Source: Trichomonas vaginalis G3
Taxonomy: Eukaryota; Parabasalia; Trichomonadida; Trichomonadidae
Assembly: GCF_026262505.1 (NCBI RefSeq)
Contig: NC_067206.1
Location: 32,875,896-32,939,895, forward strand
Direction: 5' to 3'
DNA length: 64,000 bases
Position 1 is the stretch's first letter. Every line of letters starts with the position of its first letter. A program made the position numbers and the translations under genes. This document shows positions 1 to 10,222 of the stretch, piece after piece. The notes below the pieces were generated by a model. It was not told the origin of the DNA, did no database searches, and saw only the letters and a list, made by a program, of their open reading frames with translations.

Positions 1-843
1 ATTTGATTTAGCAACTAATGAACAGGTTGAAAATAAAAACTCAATCCAATCAGAAATAAAAGAATCACTCGAAGTTAAGCAAAAATTCCTCGTATATGTT
101 TTATCATTTAATTTAACCGTTGATGATACCATGAATGGTTTTAAGTAAGCGTTCAAAGTTGCACACTCAGAAAGTTGTAATTCTTCTTTAGTCTCTAATG
201 TTTCGAAGTCAAAAGTAATATAATATCTTGTCGGTTGATAATATTCCTGCAAATTATGAGCTAATAACCACTGATATATCTTCTGTTTCGTAATATGTGG
301 TGCATATGGTTGCTGTGTCTTTTGCAACTGAACGTCTTGAATTAATCTTCCATTATTTTCTTTACATTTCTCACAATGCTTTAAAAATCTTCTTTGGTTT
401 TTCCTTTCTGGATCATCACGGATAGAATAAACTTCTTCTTTACAATATGGACAAACTCTATAGCCGGTGAGTGCTTCAACGTCTGTTATTCTGTCAGCGT
501 GAAGTTTTCCACATGGACTCTGTGTTAATAAAATATTTACTGTTTCAAATTCTGGATCTATCATTATTGATTCCACTAATGGAAAGTCTACCTTATTTAT
601 GTCCACGTCTTCTGGTTGAGGATCACAATAATAGAAATCAAGATTAACATTTAACATTCTCGCTAATCTCTCACTTTCTGATGAAATGTCAAACCCTTCA
701 TATGAATCTATTGCTTCATTTAAATAACTTCTACGAGTTTTAGGATTAACACCATCAGGAATGTTATAGAAGCGTTTAAATAACCTTCTACCTTCTGCTC
801 TAATTTGATTATCATTCATTTTAGCGGTTCCGTTTTTGTTCAT
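1..843 (-). CDS. Maverick DNA polymerase B, N-terminal part (cut by window edge)
   Basis: The frame enters from the left edge and its ATG is at 843. It encodes about 281 residues equivalent to the N-terminus of the polymerase ending at 63790. It has a CPYC...CEKC cysteine cluster near residues 132-165 (a likely zinc ribbon) and the exonuclease I motif FDFETLE near residue 208. Polymerase B copies the element DNA, in this class thought to be protein-primed. The start is preceded by the AT-rich block ending in CATAAATG that is shared by Maverick genes in this window. The visible part is open, and nothing can be said about the rest of this copy. Confidence 0.85.
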   Translation of the reverse strand, partial: MNKNGTAKMNDNQIRAEGRRLFKRFYNIPDGVNPKTRRSYLNEAIDSYEGFDISSESERLARMLNVNLDFYYCDPQPEDVDINKVDFPLVESIMIDPEFETVNILLTQSPCGKLHADRITDVEALTGYRVCPYCKEEVYSIRDDPERKNQRRFLKHCEKCKENNGRLIQDVQLQKTQQPYAPHITKQKIYQWLLAHNLQEYYQPTRYYITFDFETLETKEELQLSECATLNAYLKPFMVSSTVKLNDKTYTRNFCLTSSDSFISDWIEFLFSTCSLVAKSN

Positions 844-882
844 TTATGTAAGAATAAAAAATTAAAAAATAAAGTTTATTTT

Positions 883-2031
883 TTAAAGCCCATAAAATGA
901 ATTAAGAACACATAAATTTTTATCATCTGCGACGTGACGAATACATTTTAATTTACTCAAGAATGCGTACCCTGATACATTAAATCTAATTCCTGTCTTA
1001 TTTAATTTCACAACTTTGAAAAGGAATGTATGAATAGCTATAAAATGATGAGAAGATGTTTTATGGGTTGCTTCCATTTTTTCTGAAATAAATGAATAAA
1101 TATAATGTTTATAAGTTTTCATATCTTTTATATTCTTAATAACGAATGGTATAGACCTTTCAACTTCGTCTTCCTTCGGTGCTGTTCTTTCATATGAAAC
1201 ATTATTGGTATCTTCAATAATGAAACCACAATCACACAAAATTTTATAGGTTCCAATGGTTTCTTTTGATATTTTATCTAATAAATCAAAAACTTTATCA
1301 ACACCTGTGCATTTATTTAAATAATAATTTGTGTAAATATCATGGTCTTCTTTCTTAATCGTATTAGTTGCATATGTCACGTTTTTAAGAGCTTTTTTGA
1401 ATTTTTCGGAATCTAAAGGTGGTGAAAGTAGGATACAGGGGTATTTTTCATTATCAATAAATTGTAACTTATGTTTACGAATAAATTTAGTACCTTCTTC
1501 TGAAAGTGTTTCGTCTATTTCACCATCTAATAAATTTTGTGTTGATTCTGAGACATAATTTTTATATCTTTCTTCATGAGATTTCTGAACTTCTGATTCT
1601 GAAGCTGGGATATTCATTAAACCCTCTACTTCATTTTCATTATATTTTTCAACTTCTCTTAATTCCTTAATTCTTTCATCTATTTCATCTCTTATTTTTT
1701 TTAGTCTTTCAATTTCATTGTATTCATCATCTTTAATCCGTTCTTCATAATATTCGGGGAAAACATCAGGTTCTTTAGGTTTTTCTTCTTTAGATGTGGG
1801 ATATAAGAAATTTATAACATCATCTTTATTCATTTTTCCATCATAATCAAACTCATTTAAAAACTCCGCGAATTTTTGACAATTTCTTAAATAATATTTA
1901 TCAACCTCATAACCCGCCTCCTCTAATATATCCTTTATTTCCTCATTTGTGAATCCCAATTTTTTAACGTCGTTAGTTTTGACACTCATTTCATACGAAT
2001 TAAAAATATATTCTTTTAAAATGTAAGACAT
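883..2031 (-). CDS. Maverick protein of unknown function, 382 aa
   Basis: I do not recognise a domain. The protein has an acidic and basic helical middle (about residues 85-180, rich in E, K, D and R, probably coiled coil) and a C-terminal half with scattered cysteines and histidines. The element's polymerase gene lies just downstream, also reading leftward. The terminal inverted repeat begins within about 20 bases upstream of the ATG, so the promoter must lie in the repeat itself. A second ATG at codon 15 could be the true start. The last part of the same gene recurs at 63831-64000 in copy 2, so it is a regular element gene. The frame looks whole. Confidence 0.7.
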   Translation of the reverse strand: MSYILKEYIFNSYEMSVKTNDVKKLGFTNEEIKDILEEAGYEVDKYYLRNCQKFAEFLNEFDYDGKMNKDDVINFLYPTSKEEKPKEPDVFPEYYEERIKDDEYNEIERLKKIRDEIDERIKELREVEKYNENEVEGLMNIPASESEVQKSHEERYKNYVSESTQNLLDGEIDETLSEEGTKFIRKHKLQFIDNEKYPCILLSPPLDSEKFKKALKNVTYATNTIKKEDHDIYTNYYLNKCTGVDKVFDLLDKISKETIGTYKILCDCGFIIEDTNNVSYERTAPKEDEVERSIPFVIKNIKDMKTYKHYIYSFISEKMEATHKTSSHHFIAIHTFLFKVVKLNKTGIRFNVSGYAFLSKLKCIRHVADDKNLCVLNSFYGL

Positions 2032-2046
2032 GAATTTTTAAAGTTT

Positions 2047-2352
2047 ATGACTCCATTGATTCCATTCAGGATTTAAATGATGTTTAATTAATCGCGGAAT
2101 ATCTGACATCATCTATATATAGCTTCTTTTATAAAAGATAAAAAATAAATTATTTTAAAATTAATGTTAATTTTTTAATGCGTTTAGTATATAATATTTA
2201 TTACTAATTTATTTAATAATGTCGCGCTTTCTTACAAATTCATGACTTAAAAAACGTAAGAAAAAATTTTTATATCATCTATGTATAGAAGATATTAAAA
2301 TATACCTTCATCTATATATAGACGTAACAAAAAAAGTCACACACCCCTTCCT
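2047..2352. repeat. Right terminal inverted repeat of Maverick copy 1
   Basis: Read inward from 2352 this stretch matches the left end of copy 2 (43858-44053): an outer block of about 60 bases and an inner block of about 130 bases that includes AGAAGCTATATATAGATGAT. Between them copy 1 has roughly 90-110 extra bases. The palindromic string TCTATATATAGA occurs at the outer end of both repeats, with the overlapping CTATATATAG in the inner block. Confidence 0.8.
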
Positions 2353-3392
2353 ATCCTACTACTAACTTGATCAATACCAAATGATTTTTTAACTAGTAAA
2401 TAAAGTATTTTCTTTACACACACATTGTATATCATAGTTTTTTTTTTGGTTTCGCAAAACATCCAAAAACAAATATGCTATAAAAGTGACAATTTTAGCA
2501 AAACGAAACCCTTAATCAAAATCATATAACCATTCATACTGATTCTTAATTTACTATATTACATTGAGATTTCATCTTTTTTCATATTTCGAATTAAATC
2601 AGCTATTTAAACCTAATATCCGGACCTGTCAGTATTCAAATATTATTGGCCACATGTATCTGAGCATTTACACGGATTTTACCAAATTTTGCAAAAAATG
2701 TGTTATGAGATGGGTGTTTACCCACGTTTTGCAAAAAAACCAAAATGATAGAGTGGGTCATAAGGATCTGTTTTGCTATAGCTTGTCCGGCTTGAAACTC
2801 AATATTCATTCGGGAAAAGACGTTTCAAAATTTTGTAAAGTATTCAAATTTGCAGCTTTGTTCGATTTGAAAATTGAAATTTGAAACGAAATGACTGTAT
2901 GAATATGTTCTTCATATTGAATCTAAGCATTTCTTGGAATTTGGAGTTTTTCTAAAAAGTTTTATCGGTTGAAAAATTAAAAATAAAACAAAAGAATTTT
3001 TTCCGATTTTTTAAACGCATCTTAATTTTTAACGGACGAAGGAGTATTTGATCAAAGTTCAATAAGGCTATCACACTATATTATAGTTAGCTTGCAAAGT
3101 AAGCAATATAATCTGGAATTTAAGAATGATATAAAAATTTGATAATATAATTTTTGTGTGATTAAGTATTTAATATGAAAACATTCAATTTCATTAGGAA
3201 TATTTAAATGCTGTTATGAAGGTAAAGGATAATAGTTGAGAAAACATAGATTAGAAAAATTTGCGAATGATTGTGAGGAATAAGTGTTTCAGTAGGTTGG
3301 GATTCGATACGTGTAATAGGAAGAAAATGAGGATAAGATTGAAATTGTATTTATGAATAGTTTTAATAGAGTGTAAGAACATTTGAGAAGAA
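2353..3392. other. Intergenic, no gene seen
   Basis: AT-rich DNA between the Maverick end and the first satellite. One 106-codon open frame (2564-2884, +) has no recognisable domain and no initiator, and I do not count it as a gene. Confidence 0.6.
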
Positions 3393-4051
3393 TGTGTCAT
3401 TCTGGGAGACTTGCATAGACAATTTCTCCCAGAATGACGCATAGCACACAATAACAGTGCACTGTTGCACTTTGTTGACAAAAGATACACAATCAGAAGA
3501 AGATTGTGTATGAATGTGTCATTCTGGGAGACTTGCATAGACAATTTCTCCCAGAATGACGCATAGCACACAATAACAGTGCACTGTTGCACTTTGTTGA
3601 CAAAAGATACACAATCAGAAGAAGATTGTGTATGAATGTGTCATTCTGGGAGACTTGCATAGACAATGTCTCCCAGAATGACGCATAGCACACAATAACA
3701 GTGCACTGTTGCACTTTGTTGACAAAAGATACACAATCAGAAGAAGATTGTGTATGAATGTGTCATTCTGGGAGACTTGCATAGACAATTCTCCCAGAAT
3801 GACGCATAGCACACAATAACAGTGCACTGTTGCACTTTGTTGACAAAAGATACACAATCAGAAGAAGATTGTGTATGAATGTGTCATTCTGGGAGACTTG
3901 CATAGACAATTTCTCCCAGAATGACGCATAGCACACAATAACAGTGCACTGTTGCACTTTGTTGACAAAAGATACACAATCAGAAGAAGATTGTGTATGA
4001 ATGTGTCATTCTGGGAGACTTGCATAGACAATGTCTCCCAAAATGACACAT
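3393..4051. repeat. Satellite A: 122-bp tandem repeat, about 5.4 copies
   Basis: Copies start at 3393, 3515, 3637, 3759, 3880 and 4002, so the period is 122 bases (once 121). Copies are nearly identical. Each unit holds three fold-back pieces: TCATTCTGGGAGA paired with TCTCCCAGAATGA, ATACACAATC paired with GATTGTGTAT, and the palindrome ACAGTGCACTGT. Leftward open frames across the array are by-products of the repeat, since 122 is not a multiple of three and the frames stop and restart. Confidence 0.95.
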
Positions 4052-4102
4052 ATAGATAAATAAAAGCATAATATGCTATTTTGCGTTTCAAAGTATTACA
4101 AA

Positions 4103-4918
4103 ATGATTCTTCTCAAAGTTGCTCAGTGAACAACAAACACTTGTTATTGTTTATAATTCAAGTGAATGTTGTACACAAAGACAACAATTGTCTATCAATT
4201 GTTGTCTTTGATTCAACTTTGACAAGAATCACAAATGATTCTTCTCAAAGTTGCTCAGTGAACAACAAAACACTTGTTATTGTTTATAATTCAAGTGAAT
4301 GTTGTACACAAAGACAACAATTGTCTATCAATTGTTGTCTTTGATTCAACTTTGACAAGAATCACAAATGATTCTTCTCAAAGTTGCTCAGTGAACAACA
4401 AACACTTGTTATTGTTTATAATTCAAGTGAATGTTGTACACAAAGACAACAATTGTCTATCAATTGTTGTCTTTGATTCAACTTTGACAAGAATCACAAA
4501 TGATTCTTCTCAAAGTTGCTCAGTGAACAACAAACACTTGTTATTGTTTATAATTCAAGTGAATGTTGTACACAAAGACAACAATTGTCTATCAATTGTT
4601 GTCTTTGATTCAACTTTGACAAGAATCACAAATGATTCTTCTCAAAGTTGCTCAGTGAACAACAAACACTTGTTATTGTTTATAATTCAAGTGAATGTTG
4701 TACACAAAGACAACAATTGTCTATCAATTGTTGTCTTTGATTCAACTTTGACAAGAATCACAAATGATTCTTCTCAAAGTTGCTCAGTGAACAACAAACA
4801 CTTGTTATTGTTTATAATTCAAGTGAATGTTGTACACAAAGACAACAATTGTCTATCAATTGTTGTCTTTGATTCAACTTTGACAAGAATCACAAATGAT
4901 TCTTCTCAAAGTTGCTCA
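4103..4918. repeat. Satellite B: 132-bp tandem repeat, 6 copies plus a partial
   Basis: Copies start at 4103, 4235, 4368, 4500, 4632, 4764 and 4896 (partial), a period of 132 bases (once 133). The unit folds on itself: CAAAGACAACAATTG pairs exactly with CAATTGTTGTCTTTG across a five-base loop, and an outer pair, TGATTCTTCTCAAAGTTG with CAACTTTGACAAGAATCA, matches at 17 of 18 positions. Because 132 is 44 codons, a long open frame (4274-4936, +) runs through the array by arithmetic. It starts 50 bases after satellite A ends. Confidence 0.95.
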
Positions 4919-6210
4919 CTTCACAACACCCATTAATTCTTTTTGATATTACACATTAAGCTAACCAACTACACCAGTCATTTTATTTATATAGCTTTTA
5001 TCCGTAACATTTTTAAAGGATTTCAAATAATTTACTTTTTCAAATATTTACTAGTTAATATCTCAATCAATTTATCCTCTTATTTATATTTTTAAAAATT
5101 TTCATCTCCATCACCATTCAATTTGGAATCTCATTTTTAAAATATCTTAATATAATCAGAATTTTATTAGTAGGTTAAAATATTTGCGAATATTAATTAT
5201 TAGGATCAAAGCTTTCATACAATTACATTAATTTTTTTAATCGAAATTCTATTTCATTACTACTCAATTTTAAATCATAGCAGCATTAATAGCTCATCTA
5301 CTTATATTCCATCATAATGTTATTTTATTCAATTTTTATATATCTGATTTTCATATTTTTCAAATTCTGTCGCAAAATCTTTAAAATTGTTATATTTCCT
5401 TACAACACGGTTAATATAGTATTCTCCTTAACTTGTTTAAATGCAATTTTGCAATATTTGGAAATGATCAAAATATCCTAATGTAAACGTTTGCTCTTAG
5501 AATTCAGTGTCATAGTCGATTGTTTCTAACAAATTAATCTTTTTTGCATTGATTTTCGAAGTATTGCATTTTCATTACGGCCAAATCTGCTCTCTTTCAT
5601 TAGATTGATAGCTCACAATAGTTCTTGTAATCAGAGAGGAAATATCTTACGAAATATACCTCTAAATTTTCACTTTATAGATAAATGTTATATTTTTCCG
5701 TTACTCGATTATTGTCCAATAAAACCACAATCATATTAAACTTCGTCCAAAATAAACAATAAAGAATAGTTTTTAAGTTTCTTAAACGGTTTATGAAGGT
5801 TCATATTTAATCGATTTTTTTATTTTCAATTCATGTATCTATAGTTCGTTAGTCTATCATCCCTTCATAAATTATTTGCAAAGAATTTTGTAGAATCTCA
5901 ACTCTGTGAGGAACTACAATAAATTGAAAAGTCATTTTGTGATATCAAAATCCAATATATTATTCTTTCTAATACATATTAATAATATCTTGAGATGTAG
6001 TACACTATATATATACTTTCAAAAATCTTATATGTTTATTAGTTATTGAGATAGAAGCGATTTAATTCTTTGAAAATCGACGAAAAGTGCCATATTCATA
6101 AAATTATAGGGTATCTCAAAATATTAGAAACCAAAGAATATTATAGAGAATTGAATATATTTGAGCTTTTTAGAGGATATTCTTCAAATATATAACAACA
6201 GGCAAATTAA
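4919..6210. other. AT-rich intergenic DNA
   Basis: No open frame of 60 codons or more and no repeat was recognised here. Confidence 0.6.
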
Positions 6211-6214
6211 TTAA

Positions 6215-7732
6215 GGCTCCGGTCCTGCATGATTACTGCATATAGTTAGGACGAGTGTTTAATAAGGAGTAAAAATATACCAATAGATTGCACATATACC
6301 AATATTTTGTAAAAATTAAATATTATCTATTTTTAAAATTTTCGAATTTGACTATATTATCGTTTTAAACATGATATATACTAACTTTACTATTTGATAT
6401 ATGATAAATAATGATATTTTAAAAATTGAAAATTTGGATTTTTAAATTTGCAAAGTATATAGTATAGTAAATTCATAAATGAGTATAATGTGCCCAATTA
6501 TAACAATTTTCAATCATTTGATAATTCTATGACTATGGATTTTTGTACTTCTAATTAAAATAATGTCACTTTTTAATATATTGAGTTTAAGGTTTAAATT
6601 TAATTTAAAAAATCGATTTGTTTATACATATTGGAAAGGAATTTTTTGATAATATCTTTTGTATATTAATACATTATGACTTATACTATGTCACCATAAT
6701 ATAAGTTCAAATTTTTATCATGCACATCAATATAAAATTGTAATTCAGAAAACACCTACTTCTATCGTCAAAAATACTCTCAATTTGAAAAAATACATCA
6801 AAAATATCAAATTTGCAAACCTAATTCTTCGAAATACCGAAGAAGGTAGAATATACAAATAGTGTCGACAGAAACTATATAATTTTCTTTACAAATTGTC
6901 GAAGGGGAACTGAGAGTTTTTTTCTTATACGTTGAATTATAAATCAAATTATTGAATGGATTTTTGGAAAATTGAATACTCAATTATCGAAAAACCGTTT
7001 TGACAAAAAGTGATTAATACAATATTGTTGCCTATATTAAGTAATTATCATATATGATTTTTATTATCATATCAATTAATCGTGCATGAAGTTATTCTCG
7101 ACGCAAAAATCGTTTTTTATAGGGGTCTTGCAAATCTAATTCTTCTTTCATATATTTTTTTAGAAGCAAACTCACTATATCAAAATAAACTTTAGTTGCA
7201 TTCTAACAATTTGACGAAGGGGAACTGAGAGTTTTTTCTTTATTATCAAGATATGACAAAAAATGTTAATATACAATTTTTTAATATTCGACATATATAG
7301 CGATAAAGTAACATTATATGATTTTATTATATTATGATAGTATATATAAACCTTATCATATTATTAAAACTTTCACAAATCAAAAATATCTAGATTCTGT
7401 CAAAAAGTGATTTGTCAGATTTTTTCAAAAAAACAAATTACTCATCTAGAAGAGATTGTAAATCAAGTTTACTAATAACAATATAATGTATCACTAATAT
7501 GCTATAAAATGTCGTGGGCTTTTTTGATTATAAATAGTTTTACCGGTCAAAGTTGAAATTTGTCAAAATACCGAATTCTCAGATAAGATGAACTATAATA
7601 GTAATACTCAGTTTAAATATACTATACTATAGTGTATTACATAATGATATTATGTACTAAAATAAAAGTATCAAAAACTCATATTGGTGGAGATATTAAA
7701 ACTTTTAAAATTGAGAGGGTGGGACCGGAGCC
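6215..7732. mobile_element. Putative non-coding DNA transposon with TTAA target site (1.5 kb)
   Basis: The ends carry an inverted repeat, GGCTCCGGTCC at 6215-6225 and its complement at 7722-7732, each flanked by TTAA (6211-6214 and 7733-7736). Short GC-rich ends in such AT-rich DNA stand out, and TTAA flanks are typical of piggyBac-type elements, though TTAA is common in AT-rich DNA. There is no open frame of 60 codons inside. Two internal blocks recur at a constant spacing of 315 bases (GCAAAYCTAATTCTTC at 6815 and 7130; GAAGGGGAACTGAGAG at 6901 and 7216), so the interior holds an old tandem duplication. The family assignment is tentative. Confidence 0.45.
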
Positions 7733-7752
7733 TTAAAATACAATTTGATAAG

Positions 7753-8057
7753 AACAACAGTAAATTAATTTTTTACATAGAAATAAACACTTGACAAGAA
7801 AGGGCAAAGAGATTAAAGTTACTATAAAAAGATGATTTGCATGATATAGGGATAACAACAGTAAATTAATTTTTTACATAGAAATAAACACTTGACAAGA
7901 AAGGGCAAAGAGATTAAAGTTACTATAAAAAGATGATTTGCATGATATAGGGATAACAACAGTAAATTAATTTTTTACATAGAAATAAACACTTGACAAG
8001 AAAGGGCAAAGAGATTAAAGTTACTATAAAAAGATGATTTGCATGATATAGGGATAA
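7753..8057. repeat. 101-bp tandem triplication at the 3' end of the glycine-rich gene fragment
   Basis: The same 101-base unit starts near 7753, 7854 and 7955, and the copies look identical. The rightmost copy contains the last codons of the leftward glycine-rich frame and its stop, so the other two are downstream duplicates of the gene end. Near identity implies a recent event. Confidence 0.9.
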
Positions 8058-8925
8058 TTTCAATATCAACAACGGATGATATCCTGATAGCACCGTTTCC
8101 AATGTGCCCTTTTTCGATATATCCATATGGCGATGGAAATTTTTCATTTCCGGAAAAAATGATTCGTCTGATTCCAGATTTATGGATGAAACCACTTCCT
8201 CCAGAACCACCAGTGGCAAACCCACCGCCACCGCCATAGTAGCCACCTCCCCCGCCGCCCGACGAGCTCCAAAAGCAGTCTGGGGAGCCTCCTGTGCCAC
8301 CATACCCGAGACTTCCGTTGGTGGTTGTATAGTATCTACATTCTTGTGGATTAAGGTTATACCCACCGGTTTCTTGGGTCGCTCCATACGTTACAAAGTC
8401 ATCAGTTAAAGCAGACGTACCGGCGCTATGACCACCTGTCAGGCCACCACCGACGCCGCCTTGGCCGCCGTTAGCTGTTCTTGAAGATGTTACAGCAGAA
8501 CCTCCACCACCGCCCGAAACGATAAGGCGGTTTTGTAAAGCATCTTCTGAAATTCTGACATCAGTAGCACCGCCGCCGCTCGATGTGTTGAGGCCTAGAT
8601 ATCCTATATTTCCTATGCCACCTCCATTGTATCCTCCTGTGGCACTGGAACTTTGGTCACTCAATCCATGACCACCAATCTGCAAAAATATTTTTGTCTC
8701 ATTTAGGAATGAGAATATGGCGGATGCATATCCCCCATTTCCGCCTGGATGGAAGAAATTTTTCTCTGTGTCTGTAGCATTTCCGCCTGATGCTCCCCAT
8801 AAATCAAATTTCCATTTTCCAGGAGGAAGTGTAATCTCAATAGGAGAGCATGAGGTAGGGTCATGACATGTATAGTTGTACAATGTTGAATTTGATACCT
8901 TGAAATCAACATTGAAATCATTCAA
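7975..8925 (-). pseudogene. Glycine-rich (ALK-like Gly_rich) protein, 5'-truncated
   Basis: The frame encodes about 316 residues with a short N-terminal beta-rich stretch (LYNYTC...LPPGKWKFDLWGASGG) followed by glycine-rich sequence with runs such as GGGGGGYYGGGGGFATGG and GGGGGS. This is the layout of the glycine-rich domain found next to the ALK kinase and expanded in trichomonad surface and secreted proteins. No ATG opens the frame: its first usable codon is TTG, and an in-frame TAA lies upstream. A Mutator-like element sits 26 bases upstream, but joining the two host flanks without it still meets a stop (TGA) and no ATG, so the gene had probably lost its front before that insertion. GC content is far above the surroundings because of GGN codons. 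Confidence 0.7.
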
Positions 8926-8941
8926 TACCCTATGAAAACGC

Positions 8942-8951
8942 CTAGATTTTG
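8942..8951. repeat. Target-site duplication of the MULE, left
   Basis: CTAGATTTTG is repeated exactly at 15338-15347 on the same strand, just outside the two ends of the element. Confidence 0.75.
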
Positions 8952-8984
8952 GGTCATTATTGATTTTGTAATTTAATCGTCGTC

Positions 8985-9036
8985 GTTATCGATTTTGTAA
9001 TTTAATCGTTATCGTCTTTTTCTAAACGTGCATTTT
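8985..9036 (+). repeat. Left inverted repeat of the MULE
   Basis: Reads inward from GTTATCGATTTTGTAATT and is an exact complement of 15282-15333 over 52 bases. Just outside it, 8962-8980 repeats the piece GATTTTGTAATTTAATCG, so the left end has an extra subterminal copy that the right end lacks. The true terminus is therefore about 33 bases further out, next to the target duplication. Confidence 0.9.
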
Positions 9037-10222
9037 TTGCTTTCGGAGCTATTGAACATACATTGGCCCTTACCAGCAATTGAAAACTATTTTTCATTAT
9101 CAACAATTACATTACTCCGAGTTATTCATCAATCAATGAAAATCGATATATAGTCCATACTTCAATTTACAATATTGGCAAGTCCAATTTCACTTGGCAT
9201 ATTTAACTCATATAGAAAAACCAGTTGGAATCAGCAAAATTATCTTTAATTCCATACATAAGAAAAAAAAAATTATAAAGTTCTTCAATAATAGCAAACT
9301 AATAGTTTAAATAGATTTACAAGTATCGCCCATCTACTTTTGATATAATTCACATATTAAATGTAGAAAACTGGTTTAAAATAAATATTTCAAAAGTTCG
9401 AAAACGATTTATGAAAAAATAACGTGATGACATTTACTAAATTTGCTCTGTATTAAAGTATCGATGATAGAAAGAGCATATTTTGTAAATATTTCAAAAA
9501 TATTTAAAAGTCGGAGAAATTGTATTGTAATGTACTATAATTATGTTACAAATCCGATTCAATACTAATCCTTCGCTATTGAAGTTGTTTTGAGAAGGAT
9601 ATTCTCTAAATTCTTGATAAATCTTTAAAATCTAGAGTAATGTTTTGTAAACTTAACAAAACTAAAATGTATACCAATAGATTGGCATTTTCTACGTTTT
9701 CAAAGTGAGAGAGTGTAAATTCTTTTTTTTATCCTATTAAGGTTTTTAAAAAATTTAATTAACTTAATTTATATGATCTGAAATATATGACAAGTTAATA
9801 TGGAGAATTCTTTCAACCCAATTTCAATTTATTGAATTTTCTATTCGAATTCAAAAATTTTCCCAAGAAGAAAAAATAATTAGGAAATTTAATATGTTAA
9901 TACATAAAATATTTTATTTATTCAAAGAATTCAATTTTCTATTGGATCAAAAAACTTGTGTTAAAGTTCGTATTTTAAGATAACTATACTTTTAGAAGCT
10001 GTTTTTATTTTTTTCACCGGGATTTTATTAATTTAATTCTTTCAAAATTTGAATCTTATTGTATATCACCGGACTATGATCATAATAGAGTTGCAATCTC
10101 TAATTATAGCCACATTAGTACTCGTGGGTCGATATATCATGGGAGATACAAAATTATTTGAATTTTCTTTTATTTTTTTAAAAAATATTAAAAAAAGTAA
10201 ATAAATAACTAACAACACAGCA
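9037..10222. other. Non-coding part of the MULE
   Basis: AT-rich, no open frame of 60 codons. It shares the short string TATACCAATAGATTG (near 9670) with the TTAA-flanked element (near 6276), which may be chance. Nothing else was recognised. Confidence 0.5.

Larger units (their letters stand above)
1..2352 (-). mobile_element. Maverick/Polinton copy 1, right end only
   Basis: This is the right end of a Maverick (Polinton) whose main body lies before the window. Its genes read leftward: the N-terminal part of a family B DNA polymerase, then a 382-codon gene, then the terminal inverted repeat. Bases 1-1053 align with 62948-64000 with roughly a dozen differences noticed in the first 843 bases, so the two copies are about 98-99% alike and the insertions are young. 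The outermost bases, read inward, are AGGAAGGGGTGTGTGAC, matching the left end of copy 2 at 43858. The next six bases, ATCCTA at 2353-2358, would be the target duplication, but the partner is outside the window. A full element would be about 21 kb. Confidence 0.9.

Noticed and set aside
2564-2884. 106-codon frame, plus strand
   Set aside because: No domain, no initiator, AT-driven composition.
3251-4091. Five overlapping leftward open frames with cysteine-rich repeats
   Set aside because: All are translations of satellite A in shifting frames.
3393-4918. CRISPR array
   Set aside because: The units are near identical over their whole length, with no variable spacers, and the genome is eukaryotic.
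4274-4936. A 220-codon open frame with a 44-residue repeat
   Set aside because: It is the satellite B unit read through: 132 bases is exactly 44 codons, so one open copy makes a long frame. The hairpin structure and lack of an initiator argue against a protein.
6815-7232. Long terminal repeats of a retroelement (the 315-bp spaced blocks)
   Set aside because: Only short blocks match, there is no coding region between, and both lie inside other inverted ends.
8039-8409. Plus-strand frames rich in Pro and Ala
   Set aside because: They are the complement of glycine-rich codons of the leftward gene fragment.
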